Part shown: positions 27,587 through 37,159 of the stretch, piece by piece
Layout of the letters: each line of letters opens with the position of its first letter
Position numbering within the stretch: position 1 is the stretch's first letter
Assembly: GCF_002917925.1 (NCBI RefSeq)
Contig: NZ_PPFE01000002.1
Location: 248,001 to 312,000 of the forward strand
Length of the DNA stretch: 64,000 nucleotides
From: Roseovarius confluentis
GTDB taxonomy: Bacteria > Pseudomonadota > Alphaproteobacteria > Rhodobacterales > Rhodobacteraceae
Direction: 5' to 3'
Notes under the pieces: model-generated
Databases searched by the model: none
Seen by the model: only the letters and a program-made list of their open reading frames with translations
Told to the model about the DNA's origin: nothing
Made by a program: the position numbers and the translations under genes

Positions 27587-27763
27587 GGTGGTACCTCCTG
27601 TCAGGAAAACGCCTTGTGGGGCGGGGGGTTCCATCGGGCGGTGCGGGTGTCGGGGGCGGGAGCGAGGGGCCAGCCCCTCGCGCACCCCGGAGTATTTCGG
27701 GAACGATGAAGGGCGGGGCGTGGGTGCTTGCATCAAAGGCGCTGGGGGCGCATATCACGGGAC

Positions 27764-29149
27764 ATGGTGAGATGGATATATGCCCTTGTTCTGTCCGTGA
27801 CGCTGGCGGTGCCGGCGGGGGCGGAGATGCGCGTGCCCGAGAGCCAGGGCGAGATCAGCATGGGCTTTGTGCCCGTGGTCAAGGCGGCCGCGCCGGCGGT
27901 GGTGAACATCTATGCGCGGCGGGTGGTGAACACGCGCTCGAGCCCGTTCCGGGGCGATCCGTTCTTCGAGGAATTCTTTCGCGATTTCGGCGGGCCAAGG
28001 CAGCGGGTGGAAAACTCGCTGGGGTCGGGGGTGATCCTGAGCGCGGACGGGATCGTGGTGTCGAATTACCACGTGGTGGGGATGGCGACGGACATTCGCG
28101 TGGTGCTGAACGACCGGCGGGAATTCGAGGCGCGGGTGCTGCTCTCGGACGAGGAAAGCGACCTGGCGATCCTGAAGCTGGAGGGCACGGCGGACATGCC
28201 GGCGCTGGAGTTGCGCGACAGTGACACGGTCGAGGTGGGTGAGCTGGTGCTGGCGATCGGCAACCCCTTTGGCGTGGGCCAGACGGTGACCAGCGGGATC
28301 GTGTCGGGGCTGGCGCGATCAGGCGCGGCCACCGGCAATGCGCGGGGGTATTTCATCCAGACCGACGCGCCGATCAACCCCGGCAATTCGGGTGGGGCGC
28401 TGGTGGATATTCGTGGCCGGCTGGTGGGGATCAACACGCGGATCCTGAGCCGGTCGGGCGGGTCGAACGGGATCGGCTTTGCCATCCCTGCCGCGCTGGT
28501 GGCGCAATTCGTGGCGCAAGCAGAGGCGGGAAACACCGCGTTCGAACGGCCCTGGGCCGGGATCAGCGGCCAGCCGGTGACGGCGGACATGGCCGAGGGG
28601 ATGGGCCTGAATGTGCCGGGCGGCATCATCATTTCGCAGTTGCATCCCGCGAGCCCGTTTGCCGCGGCCGGGTTCCAGGCGGGCGATGTGATCACGGCAG
28701 TGGACGGGCAGGCGGTGAACGCGGCGCCGGAGATGATTTACCGAATGTCGGTGGCCGGGATCGGCGGCGAGACGCGGGTGACGCGCGTGCGGGACGGCGC
28801 TGCGGAGGATGTGGTCCTGCGGCTGGGGCCTGCACCGGAAGAGCCGCCACGGGAGGTGACGGAGACCGGGGCGCAAAGCGTCATCCCGGGAATGACGGTC
28901 GGCAACATCAACCCGGCCGTCATCGCAGAACTGGGCCTGCCACTGATGGCGGAGGGGGTCGTGGTGCTGGAGGCGGGGCGCGCGGGGCAGCGGGCCGGGC
29001 TGCGGCCGGGGGACATCCTGCGCGGGATCAATGGCGTGGATGTCGAGGCCCCTGGCATGGTCGAGCCGCTGCTTGAGGCGAGCGGACGGTGGCTGCGCCT
29101 GGACGTGCAGCGGGGCACGCAGCGCAGCACGCTGCGGTTCAGGCTGTAG
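27764..29149 (+). CDS. HtrA/DegP-family periplasmic serine protease
   Basis: 461 residues. Signal peptide (MVRWIYALVLSVTLAVPAGA), then a trypsin-like domain with the triad His-103 (SNYHVVG), Asp-133 (ESDLAI) and Ser-209 (NPGNSGG), then two PDZ domains (about 280-365 and 385-461). It degrades or refolds damaged envelope proteins. The upstream in-frame start at 27728 would place a charged stretch before the signal sequence, so the ATG at 27764 is preferred. Two bases separate its stop from rarA. Whether it is DegP or DegQ type cannot be decided from this alone. Confidence 0.92.
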   Translation: MVRWIYALVLSVTLAVPAGAEMRVPESQGEISMGFVPVVKAAAPAVVNIYARRVVNTRSSPFRGDPFFEEFFRDFGGPRQRVENSLGSGVILSADGIVVSNYHVVGMATDIRVVLNDRREFEARVLLSDEESDLAILKLEGTADMPALELRDSDTVEVGELVLAIGNPFGVGQTVTSGIVSGLARSGAATGNARGYFIQTDAPINPGNSGGALVDIRGRLVGINTRILSRSGGSNGIGFAIPAALVAQFVAQAEAGNTAFERPWAGISGQPVTADMAEGMGLNVPGGIIISQLHPASPFAAAGFQAGDVITAVDGQAVNAAPEMIYRMSVAGIGGETRVTRVRDGAAEDVVLRLGPAPEEPPREVTETGAQSVIPGMTVGNINPAVIAELGLPLMAEGVVVLEAGRAGQRAGLRPGDILRGINGVDVEAPGMVEPLLEASGRWLRLDVQRGTQRSTLRFRL

Positions 29150-29151
29150 CC

Positions 29152-30495
29152 ATGGGGGATCTGTTCGATAGCGGCCCCGAAGCCAAACCGGAGGCTGGGT
29201 CCGACAAGGCGCATGACAGCGCACCGCGCCCGCTGGCCGACAGGCTGCGGCCCAAGGCGCTGGCCGAGGTGATCGGGCAGGAGAAGGTGATCGGGCCGGA
29301 TGGGCCGCTGGGCGTGATGCTGGCCTCGGGCAGCCTGACGTCACTGGTGTTCTGGGGGCCGCCGGGGGTGGGCAAGACCACCATCGCGCGACTGCTGGCG
29401 GATGAGACGGACCTGCATTTCGTGCAGATCAGTGCGATTTTTTCCGGCGTGCCGGAGCTGCGCAAGGTGTTCGACGCGGCAAAGCACCGGCGGACGAACG
29501 GGCAGGGGACACTGTTGTTCGTGGACGAAATCCACCGCTTCAACAAGGCGCAGCAGGACGGGTTTCTGCCGCATATGGAGGATGGAACGATCCTGCTGGT
29601 GGGGGCCACCACGGAGAACCCGAGTTTCGAGCTGAACGCGGCCCTTCTGAGCCGGTCGCAGGTGCTGGTGTTGGAGCGGCTGACCCTGGCGGAACTGGAG
29701 CGACTGGCGCAGCGGGCCGAGAAGGAGCTGGACCGGGCGCTGCCGCTGGACGGCGCGGCGCGGGAGTCGCTGTTGGAGATGGCGGACGGGGACGGGCGCG
29801 CGCTGCTAAATCTGATCGAGCAGGTGGCGGCGTGGAAGACCGACACCAAGCTGGACACCAATGCCCTGACCGCGCGGCTGATGAAGCGGGCGGCGCAGTA
29901 CGACAAGTCCGGCGACGCGCATTACAACCTGATTTCGGCGCTGCACAAATCGGTGCGCGGGTCGGACCCGGATGCCGCCCTCTACTGGTTTGCGCGGATG
30001 CTGGACGGGGGCGAGGACCCGCGATACCTGGCGCGGCGGATCACGCGGATGGCGGTGGAAGATATTGGCCTCGCCGATCCGCAGGCTCAGGCGGTTTGCC
30101 TGCAATCGTGGGAGACCTACGAGCGGCTGGGTAGCCCCGAGGGTGAACTGGCACTGGCGCAGGCGGTGACGTACCTGGCGCTGGCGCCGAAGTCGAACGC
30201 GGCCTACGTGGCCTACAAGGCGGCGATGCGCGCCGCCAAGAAAACCGGCAGCGAGCCGCCGCCCAAGCATATCCTGAATGCGCCCACCTCGTTGATGAAG
30301 GAGCAGGGCTACGGGTCAGGCTATGCCTATGACCACGATGCCGAGGACGCGTTTTCGGGGCAGAATTACTTTCCCGACACGATGGAGCGGCCCGAGCTGT
30401 ACAAGCCGGTCGAGCGCGGGTTCGAGCGGGAGCTGGGCAAGCGGGTGGCCTATTTCGCAAGGCTGCGGGCACGCAAGGATGGCGATCGAGACTAG
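29152..30495 (+). CDS. rarA: Replication-associated recombination protein RarA (MgsA)
   Basis: 447 residues. An AAA+ ATPase with Walker A GPPGVGKT at residues 69-76, Walker B LLFVDEIHRF at 121-130, sensor GATTENPSFELN, and the C-terminal tetramerisation region LISALHKSVRGSDPDAALYW. RarA acts at stalled replication forks and is related to clamp-loader and RuvB subunits. The start at 29152 follows the htrA stop by two bases, so they form an operon. Confidence 0.93.
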   Translation: MGDLFDSGPEAKPEAGSDKAHDSAPRPLADRLRPKALAEVIGQEKVIGPDGPLGVMLASGSLTSLVFWGPPGVGKTTIARLLADETDLHFVQISAIFSGVPELRKVFDAAKHRRTNGQGTLLFVDEIHRFNKAQQDGFLPHMEDGTILLVGATTENPSFELNAALLSRSQVLVLERLTLAELERLAQRAEKELDRALPLDGAARESLLEMADGDGRALLNLIEQVAAWKTDTKLDTNALTARLMKRAAQYDKSGDAHYNLISALHKSVRGSDPDAALYWFARMLDGGEDPRYLARRITRMAVEDIGLADPQAQAVCLQSWETYERLGSPEGELALAQAVTYLALAPKSNAAYVAYKAAMRAAKKTGSEPPPKHILNAPTSLMKEQGYGSGYAYDHDAEDAFSGQNYFPDTMERPELYKPVERGFERELGKRVAYFARLRARKDGDRD

Positions 30496-30796
30496 ACGAA
30501 TCCCACGCTGCGATTGTTGCTGGTACGCGGATATGTCGTTTTTTGAACAGTCGGTGATTGTCCCTTGCCGGGGCGTGAAAACGCCTTGATTGCAAGCGGT
30601 TCAACAGTGCTGGCTAGTGTTTTGAACGTGCGAAAAAAAATTGTGATGCGTCATATGAAGGCTGGAAGCGACATTTTTTTCGTGTTTTGGTAACATCATG
30701 TCGTAAATGAGCCGCCCGTTCAGGGGAAACGACGCAAAGCTGCTTCGAAGGGCCGCGAAAGATGGCCTGGGAACAGAATAGTCATAGGGAGACGTC
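30496..30796. other. Intergenic region upstream of the ABC importer
   Basis: 301 bases with no supported gene. It is A/T-rich in the middle, with an A8 run (30634-30641) and a T7 run (30675-30681) that form a spaced inverted repeat CGAAAAAAA...TTTTTTTCG. The importer promoter is expected here; the purine stretch ATAGGGAGACGTC precedes the binding-protein ATG. Confidence 0.5.
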
Positions 30797-32410
30797 ATGA
30801 CTGATATCAAGGATCAAATTCTGCTGGATCGACTGGCAGACGCGGCCCGCGAAGGGAAGATCTCGCGCCGGTCGTTCATGCACTACGCCGCCGCGGCGGG
30901 ACTGACGACCACGGCCGCGACCGGCTTGTGGACCGGCGCCGCTAAGGCACAGCCGGCAAAGGGCGGTACGTTCCGCCTCGGGATGCACGACGGCAATACG
31001 TCGGATTCGCATGATCCCGGCACCTACGTCACCTTCTCGATGATCCAGGTGGCGCATACCTACCGGTCCTACCTGACGCTGATCGAGCCCGATGGCTCGC
31101 TCGGGCCGGACGTGGCCAGCGAATGGAGCGCGAGCCCGGACGCGAAGGAATGGACCTTCAAGATCAACGAGAACGCGACGTTCCACAGCGGCAACAAGGT
31201 GACCGCGAAGGACGTCATCGCGTCGATGAACCACCACCGGGGCGACGACACGACATCGGCCGCGAAAGCGCTGTTGTCGGACGTGCAGGACATCACGGAC
31301 AACGGCGACAACTCGGTGACCTTCGTGCTGGGCACCGGCAACGCCGACCTGCCGTGGCTGATGACCGACTATCACCTGGCGATCGTTCCGGCCAACGAGG
31401 ACGGCACGGCAAACTGGCAGTCGGGTGACGGCTGTGGCCCCTACAAGATGGAAGAGGCCGAGTTCGGCGTGCGCTACAGCCTGACCCGCCACGAGGGTTG
31501 GCACTTGGAAGGCGCGTATTTCGACGACCTGCAGCTGATCGTCCTGAACGACCCGAACGCGCGCCAGACGGCGCTGGTGACGGGCGATGTGGACGCGGTG
31601 ACGCAGCTGGAGTTGAAGACGCTGGCGCTGCTGCAGCGCGACCCCAACATCGAAATCGACGACGTGCCGTCGGCGGCGGCCATCACCATGCCGATGCTGT
31701 GCGACACGGCACCGTTCGACAATGTGGACGTGCGCAACGCGCTGAAGCTGTCGATGAACCGGGACGAGCTGATCGAGAAGATCACCTTCGGCGCGGCCAC
31801 CAAGGCGAACGATTTCCACCATTCGCCGGCGATGCCGTACTTCCCGGAAGGCATCGAGCAGCGTGAATATGATCCCGACCAGGCGAAATCGCTGCTGAAG
31901 AAAGCCGGCGCCGAGGACCTGACGGTGAACCTGAGCGTGGCCGACTCGGTCTTCTCGGGCGCGGTGGACATGTGTGTTCTTTACGCCGAGCACGCCAAGG
32001 CCGCTGGCATCACCATCAACGTCAACCGCGAGCCGAACGACGGCTACTATTCCGACGTGTGGCTGAAAAAGCCGTGGTGCGCGGTGCAGTGGGGCGCACG
32101 CCCGACGCCGGACGTGATGTACTCGCTGGCTTACAAGGACGACGCGGCCTGGAACGAGAGCCGGTGGCAGAACGAGCGGTTCAACGAACTGCTGCTGCAA
32201 GCCAAGGCCGAGCTGGATGACGAACTGCGTGCCGAGATGTACCGCGAGATGGCGATCCTGGCGAAGGACGATGGCGGTACCGTCATCCCGTTCTTCCCGA
32301 ACTTCGTCTACGCGCGTCGCAAGAACGTGCAGCATGGTGAGAACCTTGCACCCAGCTGGCAGATGGACGGCGCGCGCGCCTGCAGCCGCTGGTGGTTCGC
32401 AGACGTATAA
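30797..32410 (+). CDS. ABC transporter substrate-binding protein, family 5 (peptide/nickel type)
   Basis: 537 residues. A twin-arginine signal (SRRSF with Arg-24/Arg-25, then AAAAGLTTTAATGLWTGAAKA) predicts Tat export; cleavage probably after Ala-51. The mature part is a family 5 extracytoplasmic receptor: TFRLGMHDG, LTLIEPDGSLGPDVASEW, AKEWTFKINENATFHSGNKVTAKDVIASMNH, and LLKKAGAEDLTVNL. It captures a ligand, probably an oligopeptide or related compound, for the permeases downstream. The exact ligand cannot be told. Confidence 0.9.
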   Translation: MTDIKDQILLDRLADAAREGKISRRSFMHYAAAAGLTTTAATGLWTGAAKAQPAKGGTFRLGMHDGNTSDSHDPGTYVTFSMIQVAHTYRSYLTLIEPDGSLGPDVASEWSASPDAKEWTFKINENATFHSGNKVTAKDVIASMNHHRGDDTTSAAKALLSDVQDITDNGDNSVTFVLGTGNADLPWLMTDYHLAIVPANEDGTANWQSGDGCGPYKMEEAEFGVRYSLTRHEGWHLEGAYFDDLQLIVLNDPNARQTALVTGDVDAVTQLELKTLALLQRDPNIEIDDVPSAAAITMPMLCDTAPFDNVDVRNALKLSMNRDELIEKITFGAATKANDFHHSPAMPYFPEGIEQREYDPDQAKSLLKKAGAEDLTVNLSVADSVFSGAVDMCVLYAEHAKAAGITINVNREPNDGYYSDVWLKKPWCAVQWGARPTPDVMYSLAYKDDAAWNESRWQNERFNELLLQAKAELDDELRAEMYREMAILAKDDGGTVIPFFPNFVYARRKNVQHGENLAPSWQMDGARACSRWWFADV

Positions 32411-32415
32411 GAGGT

Positions 32416-32445
32416 TTTGCCCCGGCACCAAGGTGCCGGGGCAAA
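32416..32445 (+). terminator. Hairpin between binding-protein and permease genes
   Basis: TTTGCCCCGGCACC pairs perfectly with GGTGCCGGGGCAAA around an AA centre, followed by CTTTT. It begins six bases after the stop codon. Hairpins at this place in ABC operons usually stabilise the binding-protein message and cut down read-through. Confidence 0.7.
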
Positions 32446-32604
32446 CTTTTGGAGGGGGCGGGACACCGCCCCGTCCGGGCCGACGGGACGGCCGACAAAG
32501 CGCAGCAATAGCGCATGGGGCACGTCGCACCGTCATAACAAAATAAGCTGTGCGGATGCGGCCCATGGACGGGCAAGGCGGACGCCCAACAGCAGGAGGG
32601 ACAT

Positions 32605-33561
32605 ATGGGAGACATCTTAACGCTTGTCGGCAAGCGTCTTGGTCTCGGATTGATCATCCTTTTGGTGATCTCGTTGATTATTTTCTTCATGGTCGAGCTT
32701 CTTCCCGGCGACATCGCGCAGGCGGTGCTGGGACAGTCGGCGACGCCGGAGAACCTTGCGGCGCTGCGCAGGGAAATGGGCCTCGACCAGCCCGCGATCG
32801 TCAGATATCTCGAGTGGCTCGGCCAGGCCGTCACCCTGGATTTCGGCAGCTCTATCGTGACCGACGCGCGAGTGACCGAGATCATCGGCGAGCGGTTCAT
32901 GAACACGCTGTTCCTGGCGGCCTACGCGGCCGTGATCGCGGTGCCGGTGTCGATCATCCTCGGGGTGATCGTGGCGCTGTTGCGCAACTCGATCTTCGAC
33001 CGGGTGGCCAACGTGGTCTCATTGTCGTTCATCTCGTCGCCGGAATTCTTCCTGGGCTACATCCTGATCCTGTATTTCGCGGTGAAGTGGGGCATGTTCC
33101 CGGCCATCGCGAGCCTGAGCGAGGGGATGAGTTTCCTCGATCTGCTGGAGCGCACCTTCCTGCCGGCGCTGACGCTGGTGCTGGTGGTCATGGCGCACAT
33201 GATGCGGATGACCCGCGCGGCGATCATCAACCTGCTGGCCAGCCCCTATATCGAGATGGCGCGCCTGAAGGGCGCACCGCCCTGGAGGGTGATCGTGAAA
33301 CACGCGCTGCCCAACGCCTGGGCGCCGATCATCAACGTGGTCGCGCTGAACCTTGCCTACCTGATCACCGGCGTGGTGCTGGTGGAAGTGGTGTTCGTCT
33401 ATCCGGGCATCGGCCAGGCGCTGGTGGACGCGGTTTCCAAACGCGACTTCCCGGTAGTGCAGGCCTGCTGCCTGATCTTCGCGGCGACCTTCATTCTTCT
33501 CAACCTTGCAGCCGACGTTGGTGCGATCCTCACCAACCCGCGCCTGCGGCACCCGAAATAA
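32605..33561 (+). CDS. ABC transporter permease, DppB type
   Basis: 318 residues, six membrane segments. Begins MGDILTLVGKRLGLGLIILLVISLIIFFMVELLPGD, contains the conserved AALRREMGLDQP periplasmic segment and the EAA loop EMARLKGAPPWRVIVKHALPNAW that contacts the ATPase. AGCAGGAGGG precedes the ATG. It follows the binding-protein gene and forms the membrane pore with the next gene. Confidence 0.92.
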   Translation: MGDILTLVGKRLGLGLIILLVISLIIFFMVELLPGDIAQAVLGQSATPENLAALRREMGLDQPAIVRYLEWLGQAVTLDFGSSIVTDARVTEIIGERFMNTLFLAAYAAVIAVPVSIILGVIVALLRNSIFDRVANVVSLSFISSPEFFLGYILILYFAVKWGMFPAIASLSEGMSFLDLLERTFLPALTLVLVVMAHMMRMTRAAIINLLASPYIEMARLKGAPPWRVIVKHALPNAWAPIINVVALNLAYLITGVVLVEVVFVYPGIGQALVDAVSKRDFPVVQACCLIFAATFILLNLAADVGAILTNPRLRHPK

Positions 33562-33573
33562 GGAGGGCGGACC

Positions 33574-34806
33574 ATGGTATTTGTAATCCTCTACTTCGCC
33601 CTGTTGCTTCTGCTGTCATGCGGGGCGGCTTATTACAACCAACGCTCGGCTTTCCTGTTGCTGTTCTCGCTGACGCTGGTGTCGCTGATCCTTGCGATCA
33701 TCGGGGGCATTCCGGCGCTGCGCTTCGTGGCGATTGCCGCGGGACTGCTGCTGGGGGCGGGCATGATGTCCTATGCGTTCCGCGAGTTCCTGACGGCGCT
33801 GGCGAGCGACGAGATGGCCAAGGAGTTGCGCACCGCGCCGCTGACCGCGGCCTTCGGGATGTTCGTGATCTTCGTCGTGGCGATCATGGGCATCTTCGCC
33901 CCGGCCATCGCGCCGCATGGCGAGGCCGAGATCATCAGCCAGGCCTTCGCGCCGCCGGACAACAACATGCTGCTTGGCGCCGACCAGCTGGGCCGGGACA
34001 TGTTCAGCCGCATCATCTATGGCGCGCGGAACACCGTGGCGCTGGCGCTGTGCGGCACGGTGCTTGCGTTCATCCTGGGCGCGATGGCGGGCCTGTTGGC
34101 GGCCACGAAAGGTGGATTCTTTGACGGCACGATGGGCCGGATCGCGGACGTGATCATGTCGATCCCGTCGCTGATCTTTGCCCTGCTGATGCTGTCGATC
34201 TTCGGCGGGTCGCTGGCCGCGCCTTCGACCAGCTTCTGGCTGCTGTTCGGATTTGCCGTGGTCGTGGGGGCGCTGTTCCTCATGGCGGCGGCGTATTCGG
34301 CGCTCAGCTGGGTGGTCGGCGCCGCGATTGTCGCCGGTGTCGCCTTTGCCTTTGCGCTGGCGGGCACGTCGCTGTTCGACGCCTCCGAGATCATCCTGAT
34401 CCTGGTGGTCGCGATCATCTACTCGCCGCGGGTCTTCCGCCTGACGCGGGCGGTCGCGGGCAACGTGGTGGTGATGGACTATATCGAGGCCGCCAAGCTG
34501 CGCGGTGAAAAGAACTGGTACCTGATCCGGCGGGAGATCCTGCCCAACTCGACCGCGCCGCTGGTGGCGGAGTTCGGGCTGGAGTTCTGCTTCGTGTTCC
34601 TGCTGATCGCGGGGCTCAGTTTCCTTGGGCTTGGCATCCAGCCGCCTACGGCGGACTGGGGGTCGGTGGTGCGGGAGAACGCGACGCTGATTTCATTCGG
34701 TGAGATCACGCCGCTTATTCCGGCCGCGTCCATCGCGCTTTTGACCGTGGCGGTCAATTTCGTGGTGGACTGGATGCTGCACCGGTCCTCGGGCTTGAAG
34801 GAGTAA
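33574..34806 (+). CDS. ABC transporter permease, DppC type, with extra membrane segments
   Basis: 410 residues against about 280-300 for usual DppC. The BPD domain is present (LLGADQLGRDMFSRIIYGARNTVALAL, EAA loop EAAKLRGEKNWYLIRREILPN). Two additions stand out. Residues 1-85 carry two or three membrane helices before the normal N-terminal helix, and residues 211-270 insert about two more helices in the middle of the transport domain (after IPSLIFALLMLSIFG). AAGGAGGGCGGACC precedes the ATG. Confidence 0.88.
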   Translation: MVFVILYFALLLLLSCGAAYYNQRSAFLLLFSLTLVSLILAIIGGIPALRFVAIAAGLLLGAGMMSYAFREFLTALASDEMAKELRTAPLTAAFGMFVIFVVAIMGIFAPAIAPHGEAEIISQAFAPPDNNMLLGADQLGRDMFSRIIYGARNTVALALCGTVLAFILGAMAGLLAATKGGFFDGTMGRIADVIMSIPSLIFALLMLSIFGGSLAAPSTSFWLLFGFAVVVGALFLMAAAYSALSWVVGAAIVAGVAFAFALAGTSLFDASEIILILVVAIIYSPRVFRLTRAVAGNVVVMDYIEAAKLRGEKNWYLIRREILPNSTAPLVAEFGLEFCFVFLLIAGLSFLGLGIQPPTADWGSVVRENATLISFGEITPLIPAASIALLTVAVNFVVDWMLHRSSGLKE

Positions 34807-34812
34807 AACGAC

Positions 34813-36513
34813 ATGGGCTTGAAAAAAACAGATGTCCTTCTGAAAATCCGGGACCTGAAGATCCAGGGCTACTCGGACGAAACCTGGGTCGACATCATCA
34901 AGGGTGTCGACCTGACCCTGCACCGCGGCGAGGTGATGGGCCTGATCGGGGAATCCGGCGCGGGCAAATCCACCATCGGCGCGGCCGCGATGGGCTATGC
35001 CCGGGACGGCACGCGGATCGTGGAGGGCTCGTCGATCGAGTTCGACGGGATCGAGCTGACCACGTCGTCGGAGGCCGAGAAACGGGCGCTGCGCGGGTCG
35101 CGCATCGCTTATGTGGCGCAGTCGGCGGCGGCGTCTTTCAACCCGGCGCACAAGCTGATCGACCAGCACACCGAAGCCCCCGTGCAGTACCGCATCAAGA
35201 AGCGGCTGGAGGCGCAGGAGGACGCGATCGAGCTGTATGAACGATTGCGCCTGCCCAATCCGGGCGAGATCGGGTTTCGGTATCCGCATCAGGTGTCGGG
35301 GGGCCAGTTGCAGCGGGCGATGACGGCGATGGCCATGTCGTGCCGGCCTGACCTGATCATCTTTGACGAGCCGACGACGGCGCTGGACGTGACCACCCAG
35401 ATCGAGGTGCTGGCGGCGATCCGCGATATCGTGGACCAGTTCAACACCGCGGCGATCTACATCACGCACGATCTGGCCGTGGTGGCGCAGATGGCCGACA
35501 CGATCAAGGTGCTGCTGAAAGGCGAGGAGGTCGAGGAAGCGCCGACCGACCAGATGCTGGAAAATCCGCAGGAGGATTACACCAAGTCGCTCTGGGCCGT
35601 GCGCAGTTTCACCAGCCCGCAGAAGCATCGCCCGACGGATGGCACGCCGCCGCTGATTTCGGTCAAGAACGTGGATGCGTCCTATTCGAACGGGCCGAAG
35701 ATCCTCGATGACGTGTCGTTCGACATCTACGAGGGGATGACGGTGGCCGTAGTGGGCGAATCCGGGTCGGGCAAGTCAACGACCGCGCGGGTGATCACCG
35801 GGCTGTTGCCGCCCTCGAAAGGCGAGGTGCTGTTCAAGGGCGAGCCATTCCCGGCGAGTTACAAGGACCGCTCGAAGGACCAGCTGCGGCAGTGCCAGAT
35901 GATCTACCAGATGGCCGATACCGCGCTGAACCCCAAGGTGCAGATCTCGGAGATCATCGGGCGGCCGGCGCAGTTCTATTCGGGTCTGAAAGGCACGGCG
36001 CTGAAGACGCGGGTGGACGAGCTGCTGGACCTGATCGAGCTGGAGCCGTCGAAATACTACAACCGGTATCCGCCCGAATTGTCGGGCGGTCAGAAACAGC
36101 GGATCGGGATCGCCCGGGCGCTGGCGGCAGAGCCGACGTTCATCGTCTGCGACGAGGTGACATCGGCGCTGGACCAGCTGGTGGCGGAAGGGATTTTGCG
36201 GCTGCTGGACCGGCTGCAGAACGAGCTGAACCTGGCCTACATGTTCATTACGCACGACCTTGCCACGGTGCGGTCCATCGCCGACGAGGTGGTGGTGATG
36301 CAGAACGGGCAGGTGGTGGAACAGGGGCCGAAGGACGACATGTTCACGCCACCGCACCACCCCTATACCGACCTGTTGCTGAGCTCGGTGCCGGAGATGG
36401 ATCCGAACTGGCTGACGACGCTCTTGGAAGAGCGCGGCGTCGACAATATCGGCGACGCGGCCTCCGCCAAGATCGACCCGGACGACGACAAGGTCGAGGG
36501 CACGCAGGTCTGA
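34813..36513 (+). CDS. ABC transporter ATPase, two fused nucleotide-binding domains (DppD-DppF)
   Basis: 566 residues with two complete ABC domains. The first has Walker [10 protein letters not shown] (residues 47-55), signature VSGGQLQRA and Walker [13 protein letters not shown]. The second, from about residue 280, has GESGSGKST, signature [10 protein letters not shown] and Walker [13 protein letters not shown]. Each hydrolyses ATP to drive import. The second domain ends with the oligopeptide-type tail [12 protein letters not shown]. It ends the importer operon, six bases after the DppC gene. Confidence 0.93.
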   Translation: MGLKKTDVLLKIRDLKIQGYSDETWVDIIKGVDLTLHRGEVMGLIGESGAGKSTIGAAAMGYARDGTRIVEGSSIEFDGIELTTSSEAEKRALRGSRIAYVAQSAAASFNPAHKLIDQHTEAPVQYRIKKRLEAQEDAIELYERLRLPNPGEIGFRYPHQVSGGQLQRAMTAMAMSCRPDLIIFDEPTTALDVTTQIEVLAAIRDIVDQFNTAAIYITHDLAVVAQMADTIKVLLKGEEVEEAPTDQMLENPQEDYTKSLWAVRSFTSPQKHRPTDGTPPLISVKNVDASYSNGPKILDDVSFDIYEGMTVAVVGESGSGKSTTARVITGLLPPSKGEVLFKGEPFPASYKDRSKDQLRQCQMIYQMADTALNPKVQISEIIGRPAQFYSGLKGTALKTRVDELLDLIELEPSKYYNRYPPELSGGQKQRIGIARALAAEPTFIVCDEVTSALDQLVAEGILRLLDRLQNELNLAYMFITHDLATVRSIADEVVVMQNGQVVEQGPKDDMFTPPHHPYTDLLLSSVPEMDPNWLTTLLEERGVDNIGDAASAKIDPDDDKVEGTQV

Positions 36514-36532
36514 GACTGTGTGTCAGGAACAA

Positions 36533-36566
36533 AAAACGGCGCCCTGATGGGGCGCCGTTTTCTTTT
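36533..36566. terminator. Bidirectional terminator
   Basis: AAAACGGCGCCC, loop TGATG, GGGCGCCGTTTT, then CTTTT on the plus strand; on the minus strand the same stem is followed by TTTTTTG. It serves the importer operon on one side and the miniprotein genes on the other. Confidence 0.85.
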
Positions 36567-36585
36567 GTAACATTCGCTTGCGGGG

Positions 36586-36708
36586 TTAGCCGGTGATGGC
36601 CATGCCCGACAGGATCATCGCGCCGACGATCAGGGCATAGACGATCACAACGGCTTGCCACGTTGCGCTGTGCGCCTGCAATTCGCGGATCAGTTGGTCA
36701 CGGTTCAT
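36586..36708 (-). CDS. 40-residue single-pass membrane miniprotein A
   Basis: Forty codons from ATG to TAA: a hydrophilic N-terminus (MNRDQLIRELQAHSATWQ) and one membrane helix (AVVIVYALIVGAMILSGMAI). AAAAGGATACCCGCC lies before the ATG, and a terminator follows 20 bases after the stop. It is a paralogue of the next gene: 24 of 40 positions are identical, including RD-L-REL, HSATWQ, VV, VY, VG and ILS. The conservation and good ribosome binding sites argue that both are real. Function unknown. Confidence 0.75.
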   Translation of the reverse strand: MNRDQLIRELQAHSATWQAVVIVYALIVGAMILSGMAITG

Positions 36709-36816
36709 GGCGGGTATCCTTTTCAGAGACGCCAAAGACGTTAAACGAGTCTTACGTTCAACGCCGAAGGGATTGGTCGAGATGTTCTGGTGTGGCGCGG
36801 GCGCCGGGGTGTCGGG

Positions 36817-36939
36817 TTAGCTGATGATGGCCGAGGCCGACAGGATCAGCGTACCGACGAGGATACCGTACACGAGAACCACCGACTGCCAGGTGGCACT
36901 ATGCATACGAAGTTCCCGGTTCAATTCATCGCGGGTCAT
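36817..36939 (-). CDS. 40-residue single-pass membrane miniprotein B
   Basis: Same length and layout as miniprotein A, 108 bases upstream on the same strand: MTRDELNRELRMHSATWQ and then SVVLVYGILVGTLILSASAII. AAAGGAGG lies seven bases before the ATG, an excellent ribosome binding site. The tandem copies point to local duplication followed by divergence. The N-terminus is probably on the cytoplasmic face because of its charges. No homologue of known function is recognised. Confidence 0.78.
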   Translation of the reverse strand: MTRDELNRELRMHSATWQSVVLVYGILVGTLILSASAIIS

Positions 36940-37097
36940 GATGGCCTCCTTTGGCTGGCGGTCGTTTCATAGCGAACGCTTTCGTGCGTCCGTACCATCC
37001 ACCTAGTCAAAAATTATGACGGCGCAATCCTTATTCGTCTCGGATTCTATGAAAATTTTGCATAGCCGATCTGGCCGCAGGACATGGCTGCGGAGGT

Positions 37098-37122
37098 TCT
37101 GAAAAGTTTTAATGTTTTCAGA
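37098..37122. repeat. A/T-rich inverted repeat downstream of carB
   Basis: TCTGAAAA (37098-37105), nine-base loop, TTTTCAGA (37115-37122). A second stem, GCGCGG...CCGCGC, lies nearer the carB stop. Possibly 3'-end structure of carB; the T-tract expected of a terminator is not clear. Confidence 0.4.
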
Positions 37123-37159
37123 TCCTTGCGCGGAGGTGTCCCGCGCGAGGAAGTTTTAC

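Noticed and set aside
30601..30810. 69-codon minus-strand frame upstream of the importer
   Set aside because: Overlaps the start of the binding-protein gene and lies in A/T-rich promoter-like DNA; no supporting motif.
30782..32566. 594-codon minus-strand frame opposite the binding-protein gene
   Set aside because: No domain is recognisable and it mirrors the codon structure of a clear family 5 binding protein.
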